A stretch of DNA of 64,000 nt. Origin: JBHEBG01 sp046557915 (GTDB taxonomy: Bacteria > Bacteroidota > Bacteroidia > Flavobacteriales > Flavobacteriaceae). Shown here piece after piece: positions 27,801 through 34,934 of the stretch. The notes beneath the pieces are model-generated. The model was not told the origin of the DNA, ran no database searches, and saw only the letters and a list, made by a program, of their open reading frames with translations. The translations under genes were made by a program, and so were the position numbers. Positions within the stretch are counted from its first letter, which is position 1. Each line of letters begins with the position of its first letter. Where the stretch lies: NCBI RefSeq assembly GCF_046557915.1, contig NZ_JBHEBG010000003.1, forward strand, positions 186,001 through 250,000, read 5' to 3'.

Positions 27801-28350
27801 GTTGGAATGCAATAACCTAAACAGTATTTATCTGGAAAATCTGGGTAATAACGAATTTAAACCGCAGAACCTTCCTCAAGAAGCACAATTTGCCCCTATA
27901 ATGGGCACAAGTATCAAAGATTATGATTTGGACGGTAATTTGGACGTACTGCTCATTGGTAATTTTTATCATGCCGAAGTAGGTTATGGGCAATACGATG
28001 CTTCCCTGGGCCTATTTTTAAAGGGCAATGGAAAGGGCAAATTTGAAGCGCAAAATTTTAGGGATAGCGGATTTGTCGTAGCTGGCGATTCGCGAGCATT
28101 GGTACAACTTACAACGGCCAAGGGCAATTTAATTTTAGCCGCCAGGAATGACGATACCATAAAAGTATTTGAACAGAACGGACCCAAGGGAAAAACAATT
28201 GCCTTAGATAGGGAAACAACGCATGCCATTATAACCTCAAAGGAGGGAACAAAGCAAAAGGTGGAGTTCTATTGCGGTGAGGGGTATTTATCGCAATCTT
28301 CAAGGAGTATTACAATTCCAAATGAGGCAACAATTCAACAATTTAATTAA
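24895..28350 (+). CDS. FG-GAP/VCBS repeat lipoprotein with ASPIC/UnbV domain (CRTAC1-like)
   Basis: An 1151-residue lipoprotein (lipobox IYAC). It carries about fourteen Asp-rich calcium-binding loops of the FG-GAP/VCBS kind, for example DINNDGLVDLYF, DINADGWLDIYV, DYDLDGDLDMYL, DLDNDGDLDIVT, DADNDGDQDLYV and DFDNDGWTDLIV, arranged as two propeller halves. Between them, at residues about 513-585, lies an ASPIC/UnbV domain (GFGIGAKVWVYTNNGVQF; DSVKVIWPDGKSKV). Proteins of this architecture often sit in flavobacterial SusCD loci and are thought to bind glycans at the surface; no enzymatic role is established. It follows the GH92 gene by 58 bases and precedes the kinase-isomerase gene by 111. 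Confidence 0.88.
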   Translation: MGKYSCLILCILFIYACSKGDKAFQNLPNSSTGIDFSNDLSWDEDLHILNYIYYFNGGGVAAGDINNDGLVDLYFTGNQVSSRLYLNKGDLQFKDITETSNTKTTAWASGATMVDINADGWLDIYVSISGSRTPEGRENQLFINQKDGTFKEMAKNYGLADKSYATQAAFFDYDLDGDLDMYLLNHMHGFEGLNTPKVKKVNGEAENTDKLYRNEGLGQKGHPVFKDVSQQAGIVIEGFGLGVGISDVNEDGYPDIYVSNDFVSNDILYINQGDGSFKNEIASFLNHQSHNGMGNDVADINNDGLADILVMDMLPSTNEKRKNMLNKPNYDLFAYSSYLGYEPQYMRNTLQLNRGSENGKTYFGEIGQLSGISSTDWSWAPLLADYDLDGQKDIYITNGYLKDMTNLDFIVYRKRTSIFATAQKADSIYLASIKKLPEVKTQNYFFKNNGDLTFNDVSSDWTKDSPTFSNGAVYADLDNDGDLDIVTNNINEKATILKNTAIEKQTENKYLGIRFKGSRNNGFGIGAKVWVYTNNGVQFMENYVSRGFQSSVPPQLNFGFSKDTEVDSVKVIWPDGKSKVVGNIVLDEVTTLTYSDSEVVPVNADSKEPLFSEVLGETDIPFRHQELVFTDFNREPLIPSGYANNGPSVSVADINGDRLDDFYVGGSNTFPGNLFVQKTDGTFDTIPMPFDEKYEDLGAVFFDADNDGDQDLYVVSGGSEFLDKAYYQDRLYHNNGKGKFSQSKNALPTITSSGSCAVVSDYDQDGDLDVFVGGRVVPGDYGAIPKSYLLNNENGVFKDVTASVMGANEIGMVSSALWTDFDNDGWTDLIVVGEWMPITIFKNSKGILSKKIELKGTKGWWNSINGGDFDNDGDTDYVLGNLGTNSFFKASQDLPMTLTLGDFDKDKKNDPILSTYSKDSDGEYRSYPFVSRDLLADQMVLIKNKYRTYKQYATAQVKDIASEDAEFITLECNNLNSIYLENLGNNEFKPQNLPQEAQFAPIMGTSIKDYDLDGNLDVLLIGNFYHAEVGYGQYDASLGLFLKGNGKGKFEAQNFRDSGFVVAGDSRALVQLTTAKGNLILAARNDDTIKVFEQNGPKGKTIALDRETTHAIITSKEGTKQKVEFYCGEGYLSQSSRSITIPNEATIQQFN

Positions 28351-28461
28351 AGCGTACAACAAGGTTATGGCCAGATAATGCCAATAATAAGAAACACAAT
28401 TTACAACGGACATTTTTTAAAAGAAAAGTAAGTTTTAACAACCATTAGAATAGCATTTTAA

Positions 28462-31152
28462 ATGAATAAAGATTTCGCATTAGGAATTGATATAGGAGGA
28501 AGTCACCTTGCGATTGCAATAGTAGATATTGCGAACAAAAATATTATTTCGGACACCAAGGTCCATGTCAATATAGATAGTAAACAACAAGCTTTGCCAA
28601 TATTGACGACAATAACGAACTCGATAAAGACCTGTATTCAAAATTTTGATCATCCAATTCTTGGCATAGGCATATCCATTCCCGGTCCTTTGGATTATGA
28701 AAATGGTATCTCCAAAATATATAAATGCAATAAATATGACCATCTTTTTGGCGTAAATATAAAATCATATTTATTCGATCATTTACGAGAATTCGTGGAT
28801 AGTCCATCAAACATTGTTTTTACCAACGACGCCAATTGCTTTCTCTTAGGGGAGGCCTGGCGTAATTCGCTAAATGGGGGTAGGGTGGCGGCCGTTACCT
28901 TAGGAACCGGTATTGGGTCTGGATTTATGGCAGATGATAACATTGTATCCGATGCCGAAGACGTACCACCTGGGGGTGAGGTCTTTAGATTGCCCTATAA
29001 AGGAAAAAGAGCGGAAGATTGGTTGGGGACCAATTGGTTCCTAGAAGCGTATAGCAAAGAATTTGGCATAGAAATCAATAACGTAAAGGCCATAGCGGAA
29101 GAGGCGGAAACGTCACCCGCTGCCAAAAACATATTCAACACTTTCGGGTTAAATTTAGGAACCTTTCTTTCTCCCCTTTTGAAAGATTTTGAGGCAGACC
29201 ATCTGGTTATAGGAGGTAGTATCGCTAAAAGTTATGCACTTTTTAGTTCGTCGTTCGTGGCTTGCTTTAATAAAACGCTTCCTAACATAATTGTTTCTGG
29301 GAATACAGAAGATTCTGCAATTTTGGGAGCGGTACAAAGACTTATTGGCCAAGGTGACGATCGGTTACAGAACGGAAGGCACACTAAACAATACTTAATG
29401 CCAATAAAGGAAGAAGCCGGAAAAGAAGATGAAGGCTACCAAATATTTCCTTCGTTCAAAATAGACGAAGGCTCCATCCAACAAGGTTATAAGAGTTTGG
29501 CGCAAGAAATAGCCGCTTTCAAATCTGTAGTTATAGATGGTTACGTAGGGGTGTATTGGGACGATTTCATATTTCAGCTTACCCAAGAATTACAGGCGTT
29601 GGGTGTAAACAGCATTTCCTATTCCACCAGTGCAGCTTTTAAGGACCCTGAGGAAATTGATACCATGATCGCTCCGTTTTTAGGAGGGGACGATCCTGTT
29701 TTCGGTAAATTATTTCATGGAACACTGTTGGATTTTTTTGATGGTGAAAAACTAAATAGCATTAAAAGAACTCCCGCCGTCCTAAGTATTTTGTATGGGC
29801 CCGGAGCTGCCCTGTGTAAAGAGGATAGTAAGGTTATATACCTGGATGTACCAAAAAATGAGATTCAATATAGGTCACGCTCTGGAGGTATCTTAAATTT
29901 AGGCGCAAAAGATCCTATTCCCCCGAAACCGCAATACAAGCGCATGTTCTTTATAGATTGGGTGGTTTTAAACAAACATAAGGCCCAACTAACAAAGGGT
30001 ATGGATTATTTTGTGGATACGCAATATCTCAACGATATCACTTGGTCCAAAGGTACTACCATAAGGCAAGGATTGGAGGAAATGTCCAAAAATGCATTTA
30101 GGGTCAGACCATGGTTTGAAGCCGGGGTCTGGGGAGGCCATTGGATGAAGGATAAGATAAATGGCCTCTCACAGGATGTAGCCAATTATGCATGGTCCTT
30201 TGAGCTTATAGTACCCGAAAACGGCATTGTATTTTCCAAGAACGGAGTGCGTTTGGAAGTCTCTTTTGATTTGTTGATGTTTTATAACAACCAGGCGGTT
30301 TTGGGCGATGCGGCTAAAACCTTTGGTTACGATTTTCCAATACGTTTTGATTATCTAGATACTTTTGACGGTGCCAATTTATCTTTGCAATGTCATCCCA
30401 CACAGCACTATATAAGAGAGCATTTTGGGGAAAAATTTACGCAGGACGAAACCTACTATATCTTGGATGCAAAACCAGGGGCACAAGTATACCTAGGATT
30501 TAAAGAGGGTGCTGAAAAAGAGGAGTTCCACCGTGCTTTGGTAGCAAGCAATTCCGAGGAAAAACCTATGGATATCGACAAGTATATCCAAAAACATACC
30601 GCAAACAAACACGATCTGTTCCTAATTCCCAATGGCACCATCCATTGTTCGGGAAAAGATAATCTGGTGTTGGAAATAAGCAGCACACCATATATCTATA
30701 CCTTTAAAATGTATGATTGGATGCGATTGGATCTTGATGGGAGCCCTAGGCCATTGAACATTGAACGCGGTATGGAAAATGTAAATTTTGAATGTAAAGG
30801 TGCGGTGGTGAAGGAGGAATACATTTCAAAAGAAAGTAGCGTTGCATCTGGAAGGGATTGGGAGATATTGAAGCTAAATACCCATGCCAAACATTTTTAT
30901 GAGGTACATCGTTTTGAATTTCAAGATACCATGGAAATTAAGACCCATAACCAATGTCATATTCTAAATTTGGTCGAAGGGTCCAAAATTAAGGTTGTTA
31001 CGGGAGATAGAACTATAATTATCCATTTTGCGGAGACTTTTGTTGTTCCTGCCGATACCCGAACGTATACGATACAAAATCTTGGTGATAACAAGGCCAA
31101 GGTAATCCAGTCCAATGTAAAACCAGAGTTTTGTAGTACAGGATTTTTATAA
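28462..31152 (+). CDS. ROK sugar kinase fused to class I mannose-6-phosphate isomerase
   Basis: An 896-residue cytoplasmic protein with three parts. Residues 1-295 are a ROK kinase: GIDIGGSHLAIAIVD, GIGISIPGPLDYENG, TNDANCFLLGE (catalytic Asp near 123) and TLGTGIGSGF; the usual zinc-binding CxCG cluster is absent. Residues about 340-490 resemble a nucleoside-kinase-like domain in which a normal P-loop is not visible (VVIDGYVGVYWDDF). Residues about 495-896 are a cupin-type phosphomannose isomerase with zinc ligands in SLQCHPTQHY (about 641-650), DETYYIL and IPNGTIHCSG. The enzyme could convert mannose to mannose-6-P and then fructose-6-P. It is followed 25 bases later by the sugar transporter. 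Glucose or fructose as kinase substrate cannot be excluded. Confidence 0.9.
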   Translation: MNKDFALGIDIGGSHLAIAIVDIANKNIISDTKVHVNIDSKQQALPILTTITNSIKTCIQNFDHPILGIGISIPGPLDYENGISKIYKCNKYDHLFGVNIKSYLFDHLREFVDSPSNIVFTNDANCFLLGEAWRNSLNGGRVAAVTLGTGIGSGFMADDNIVSDAEDVPPGGEVFRLPYKGKRAEDWLGTNWFLEAYSKEFGIEINNVKAIAEEAETSPAAKNIFNTFGLNLGTFLSPLLKDFEADHLVIGGSIAKSYALFSSSFVACFNKTLPNIIVSGNTEDSAILGAVQRLIGQGDDRLQNGRHTKQYLMPIKEEAGKEDEGYQIFPSFKIDEGSIQQGYKSLAQEIAAFKSVVIDGYVGVYWDDFIFQLTQELQALGVNSISYSTSAAFKDPEEIDTMIAPFLGGDDPVFGKLFHGTLLDFFDGEKLNSIKRTPAVLSILYGPGAALCKEDSKVIYLDVPKNEIQYRSRSGGILNLGAKDPIPPKPQYKRMFFIDWVVLNKHKAQLTKGMDYFVDTQYLNDITWSKGTTIRQGLEEMSKNAFRVRPWFEAGVWGGHWMKDKINGLSQDVANYAWSFELIVPENGIVFSKNGVRLEVSFDLLMFYNNQAVLGDAAKTFGYDFPIRFDYLDTFDGANLSLQCHPTQHYIREHFGEKFTQDETYYILDAKPGAQVYLGFKEGAEKEEFHRALVASNSEEKPMDIDKYIQKHTANKHDLFLIPNGTIHCSGKDNLVLEISSTPYIYTFKMYDWMRLDLDGSPRPLNIERGMENVNFECKGAVVKEEYISKESSVASGRDWEILKLNTHAKHFYEVHRFEFQDTMEIKTHNQCHILNLVEGSKIKVVTGDRTIIIHFAETFVVPADTRTYTIQNLGDNKAKVIQSNVKPEFCSTGFL

Positions 31153-31177
31153 GAGCATATTAAATCAGAAGAAAGTA

Positions 31178-32518
31178 ATGAATAAGAGAAAATATTTATT
31201 AATGGTCACCGTAATCGGTGCACTGGGCGGATTATTGTTCGGATACGATACAGCGGTAATTTCTGGGGCCATAGGCTTTTTGGAAACCAAATTTGGTCTA
31301 GATGCCAATCTAAAAGGATGGGCGGTATCCAGTGCCATATTGGGATGTATAATCGGTGTGGCCGTGGCGGGTATTACGGCAGATAGAATAGGTAGAAAGA
31401 AAACGTTGTTGATAACGGCCTTTTTGTTTGCCGCTTCCGCATTGGGATCGGCCATTGCCAATGATTTTACCTTTTTTGTAATTGCGAGGATCATTGGGGG
31501 CGTAGGCGTAGGCGCCGCATCCATGTTATCTCCCTTATATATTTCAGAAATAGCACCGGCGCATAAAAGGGGTACCCTGGTATCGTTCTATCAGTTGGCC
31601 ATAGTCTTTGGGATCAATATCGTATTCTTTTTTAACTATAAGGTGGCCAATTTTGGAACGGAACAATGGAATATAGATACCGGTTGGCGGTATATGTTGG
31701 GGTCAGAATTGGTGCCGGCACTTCTCTTTTTTATTGCGTTGTTCTTTGTGCCCGAAAGCCCAAGATGGTTATCCAAAGAAGGGAGGGATGAGGAAGCACT
31801 TGGTATTTTACGAAGCGTAAACACCGAGGAAAAGGCCAAAGAAGTGCATAAAGAGATTAAGGAGGCATTAAATCAGGAAAAAGGGACGTTAATGGAGTTG
31901 TTCGCTCCCGGTTTGCGCAGGGCCCTGATCGTTGGTATGTTTTTGGCGCTGTTCTCCCAAATTACGGGTATAAATGCCATTATGTATTACGCTCCCGAAA
32001 TATTGAAAAGCGCCGGGTTTGGTGTGGATTCGGCCTTAATGCAAACTGTTATTATAGGCATAATCAATACAATTTTCACTTTTATCGCCATTAACTACAT
32101 AGACAAAGCGGGCAGGCGGGCACTACTACTTTGGGGAGTATCGGGAATGATACTATGCCTGTTCGGAATTGGGTTGCTTTATCAATTTAATTTAACATCG
32201 GGCCCTTGGTTATTAGTCTTAATTCTTGGTTTTGTGGCCTGTTTTGCATCATCATTGGGTCCAATTCCCTGGGTTTTGATTGCTGAGATATTTCCGACAA
32301 AAACAAGGGGTATTGCCATGTCCTTTTCCATTGTAATACTGTGGATAGGCGTAATGCTTATTTCTCAATTTACGCCGGTTTTGTTGGAGATGGGAGAATC
32401 TTTTACCTTCTGGATATTCATGGTCAACGCAATCATTTTACTGATTTTTACCTATAAGATGATACCTGAGACCAAAGGGAAGACGTTGGAAGAGATTGAA
32501 CAAATGTGGAAAAAGTAA
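31178..32518 (+). CDS. Sugar porter family MFS transporter
   Basis: A 446-residue inner membrane protein with 12 predicted helices. The sugar-porter signatures are present: GGLLFGYDTAVISGAIGFLE in helix 1, ADRIGRKKTLL in the 2-3 loop, RIIGGVGVGAASMLSPLYIS in helix 4, PESPRWLSKEGR in the central loop, DKAGRRALLLWG in the 8-9 loop and PETKGKTLEEIE at the C-terminus. Such carriers are proton symporters or facilitators of hexoses and pentoses. Here, directly after a kinase-mannose isomerase fusion, the substrate is most likely mannose released in the periplasm. It is the penultimate gene of the SusCD operon. Confidence 0.94.
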   Translation: MNKRKYLLMVTVIGALGGLLFGYDTAVISGAIGFLETKFGLDANLKGWAVSSAILGCIIGVAVAGITADRIGRKKTLLITAFLFAASALGSAIANDFTFFVIARIIGGVGVGAASMLSPLYISEIAPAHKRGTLVSFYQLAIVFGINIVFFFNYKVANFGTEQWNIDTGWRYMLGSELVPALLFFIALFFVPESPRWLSKEGRDEEALGILRSVNTEEKAKEVHKEIKEALNQEKGTLMELFAPGLRRALIVGMFLALFSQITGINAIMYYAPEILKSAGFGVDSALMQTVIIGIINTIFTFIAINYIDKAGRRALLLWGVSGMILCLFGIGLLYQFNLTSGPWLLVLILGFVACFASSLGPIPWVLIAEIFPTKTRGIAMSFSIVILWIGVMLISQFTPVLLEMGESFTFWIFMVNAIILLIFTYKMIPETKGKTLEEIEQMWKK

Positions 32519-32552
32519 AAAAATAAATTGTGTTATTAAAAGTAGCCTCATT

Positions 32553-33575
32553 ATGAATAAATCGAGCATTGCAGTCTTATTTCTTTTTGTTTTGATGACC
32601 TCTTGTAAATCTGATAAAGAGAAAGATACGGACGTCCGCATAAACAGGGAAATCCTTGCATCTTTGGGTACGGCGCCCAAAAAGGAGTTTTCAAAAGGGC
32701 TAACTATTTTTAAAGAACAGATTGCCCAGGATTCAATGAATGTCGATGCATATTTAGGTTTGGCCGAAACTAATATTCTTTTATTCGCTTTTGGATTGGA
32801 ATCTCGCGATAATACCATTTCCGAGGCACTGCTGGCTTCTGAAAAAGCGTACGTTTTGGACTCTTTAAACACCGATGTTCAAAAGCTTTCGGCAAAATTG
32901 CATTTTTTGAACAAAGAATGGGAAAAGGCGGAGATGGCCTTTCTTAAGTCGATTGAGGCAAACCCAGAGAATTTGGACGCACGTCATTGGTATTCCTTGC
33001 TTTTAATGGCTACAAAACGTATTGATGAGGCCTTTGCACAATCGGAAATTATTATGTCTAAGGATGTCAACGGTGATTTTCTAATTGCACGAGCTTCCCT
33101 TTTGTATTTTCAATATCGATTTGAAGAAATGAAACCGTTGATGTATAAGGCAATCGAGAAAGATTCTACCATACCATGGACCTACGACTGGCTGGGAATG
33201 GCTTATAATGGGTTAAACGAGCATAATAAATCCATAGAGACCTACATTAAAGCTTTTGAGCTCTCGGATGGTACCGTAGAAGTAGGAGGAGGATTAGGAC
33301 ATGCATTGGCATTGGGAGGTGAAACAAAGCTTGCCAAGCAAATGGCGGACTATTACCATACAGCTTCAAAAGATAATTACTTGCCACCTGTACAACGCTC
33401 TTTTATCCATTTGGGTTTAGCCGAATACGATGAGGCTATTGCCTTATTGGAACAGGCCTATGAAGAAGAATCGTGGTTTTTGATCTTTATGCAGATAGAG
33501 CATTGGTACGACCCAATTAGGGAAGATCAACGGTTTAAGGATATTATGGATAAAATGAATTTTCCAAGGCCATAG
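32553..33575 (+). CDS. TPR-repeat lipoprotein
   Basis: A 340-residue lipoprotein (lipobox LMTSC) with tetratricopeptide-type helices: DAYLGLAETNILLFAFG, WEKAEMAFLKSIEANPENLD, PWTYDWLGMAYNGLNEHNKS, and LGLAEYDEAIALLEQAYEEE. I chose the ATG at 32553, 35 bases after the transporter stop, since it begins the signal peptide; a TTG at 32496 would overlap the transporter. TPR proteins act as scaffolds; here it closes the PUL operon. The end faces the DUF4185-like gene with only 7 bases between stops. A direct role in glycan use is unproven. Confidence 0.82.
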   Translation: MNKSSIAVLFLFVLMTSCKSDKEKDTDVRINREILASLGTAPKKEFSKGLTIFKEQIAQDSMNVDAYLGLAETNILLFAFGLESRDNTISEALLASEKAYVLDSLNTDVQKLSAKLHFLNKEWEKAEMAFLKSIEANPENLDARHWYSLLLMATKRIDEAFAQSEIIMSKDVNGDFLIARASLLYFQYRFEEMKPLMYKAIEKDSTIPWTYDWLGMAYNGLNEHNKSIETYIKAFELSDGTVEVGGGLGHALALGGETKLAKQMADYYHTASKDNYLPPVQRSFIHLGLAEYDEAIALLEQAYEEESWFLIFMQIEHWYDPIREDQRFKDIMDKMNFPRP

Positions 33576-33582
33576 TACATTA

Positions 33583-34782
33583 TCATTTGTATTTAACCCG
33601 TATAAATCTTGGGTGATATATGGTGGCATCTTTTTGGATATCTTCCCAGAAATCAAAAGTAATGGTATTATAACTGATCAATAATTCCCCTCGTTTGGAT
33701 AAGTGGTAGTGGGCTTTTGCGTTATAAGGGAGCAATCCTTTTTCTGCATACTCCGGACAGGTATAGACTTCCTGTAATTCTCCAAAAGGTCCTATTGGGC
33801 TTTCACCTACTTGTATTCCCACTTTATCAGAAATACCCAAAATCTGGTAGGTGAGTAAATAACGACCATCTTGGGTAGGAGTTACACTCAATTCGTTAGA
33901 GACTCCATTGGACAAAGATGCTACCTCTTGTTTATTGGCCACCCAGTCCGTACCGCTCCAATAGGTCCATGTGTCCGTATCTTCAAAGTTCTTTGGTAAT
34001 GTCCTTGCTGCAATTAAGGATTTGGCACCTTCTATGACCCCATAAATGTAGACGTAACCATCCGGATATGGGGCTTTGGCTTCCTTGGTGTTTACAAAGA
34101 TTCCGCTTCCAAAATAACCCCTCTTTTGTGTGGATTCATGAACAAAACCCAAATTGGTCGGTATTTGTTCTTGGGTTTTAATGCCTTCTTTTGTCGGATC
34201 TTTAATCTTTAGCAGGCTTATGTCGGTCTGTTCAAAATCGAACACATTAGGTCCGGTTTTATGTACATGATAAGCAAAAATATAGAGTGCATTGTCCTTT
34301 TCCTGATTAATGAACCCATCGCCCAACCAATAATACTCGTTCTTTTTTGCCAAAGTATTGTTGGGAATAAAATAGGATTTGGGATTACCCTGGTCATCTG
34401 TATTATATTCAAAAGCAATGGCCGACTTTTTAGGAAGGTTGCCCTGCATCCAGGCGGTTGTATTGTTCACCATAACATTTCCGGGTTTTGGAACGTTGTT
34501 TTCAACCTCCCCGATATAGGTATCGCTAAAAATAAATAGGGTTTCCTTGTGCTGTATGCCCTGTTCTTCCTTACCATCCAAAGGAATTGTAAAAATACCA
34601 TCGGCAGCAAACCAACCGGAAGTACGTTCCATAAGGGCGGTCCATTCAGGGGCGGCTTCGGCGGTAAAGGTCAGGGGTTTTAAAACTTCTTTTTGTATAG
34701 CATTGTCCTTATCTTTTTTGTGACTGTTACAGCTAAGGAACAAGCATAGGAATAGTAGGGAAAAGTAGTTTATGTGCTTCAT
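33583..34782 (-). CDS. DUF4185/DUF5005-like beta-propeller lipoprotein (2)
   Basis: A 399-residue lipoprotein (lipobox LFLSC), paralogue of the protein at 13856-15022. Shared landmarks are ADGIFTIPLDGK with LFIFSDTYIGEV, KNEYYWLGDGFINQ, PDGYVYIYGVIEGAKSLIAA, the LLPYNAKAHYH block, and LLISYNTITFD...YHPRFIRVKYK at the end. It is transcribed towards the PUL operon from its own promoter, which carries operator site D. Placement at the opposite flank under the same candidate operator argues that both copies belong to the mannose regulon. Activity is unknown; a glycoside hydrolase on a propeller fold is possible. Confidence 0.74.
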   Translation of the reverse strand: MKHINYFSLLFLCLFLSCNSHKKDKDNAIQKEVLKPLTFTAEAAPEWTALMERTSGWFAADGIFTIPLDGKEEQGIQHKETLFIFSDTYIGEVENNVPKPGNVMVNNTTAWMQGNLPKKSAIAFEYNTDDQGNPKSYFIPNNTLAKKNEYYWLGDGFINQEKDNALYIFAYHVHKTGPNVFDFEQTDISLLKIKDPTKEGIKTQEQIPTNLGFVHESTQKRGYFGSGIFVNTKEAKAPYPDGYVYIYGVIEGAKSLIAARTLPKNFEDTDTWTYWSGTDWVANKQEVASLSNGVSNELSVTPTQDGRYLLTYQILGISDKVGIQVGESPIGPFGELQEVYTCPEYAEKGLLPYNAKAHYHLSKRGELLISYNTITFDFWEDIQKDATIYHPRFIRVKYK

Positions 34783-34812
34783 AAGATTTGTCTTTTAATG
34801 GACATGATTAGT

Positions 34813-34834
34813 TATATGTACATACATATGTACA
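34813..34834. promoter_or_regulatory. Candidate GntR operator, site D
   Basis: The core ATATGTACATACATAT (34814-34829) is an inverted repeat of ATATGT around four bases, matching sites A-C. It lies 31 bases before the start of the minus-strand DUF4185-like gene and directly abuts that gene's -7 box. Confidence 0.62.
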
Positions 34835-34840
34835 AATATA
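34833..34840 (-). promoter_or_regulatory. Candidate -7 box for the DUF4185-like gene (2)
   Basis: Read on the minus strand the bases are TATATTTG, a full match to TAnnTTTG. The operator site D begins at its 3' edge, the same order as at the GntR promoter. No TTG is found at the ideal -33 spacing. Confidence 0.5.
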
Positions 34841-34934
34841 CATAAATTACCAACTTACTACGCTTTTTTCCTTCGTTTTTGCACTGCCAAAAGGAGAGTT
34901 TGTCACATGAGCAGCGTGGCCCAATCCTAAGCTA

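Noticed and set aside
31165..31524. A 119-residue minus-strand frame with hydrophobic sections opposite the MFS transporter.
   Set aside because: It is the mirror of a strongly conserved transporter gene and its composition follows from that; no independent support.
33576..33582. A terminator between the TPR lipoprotein and the DUF4185-like gene.
   Set aside because: Only 7 bases separate the stops and no stem-loop with T-run is present there.
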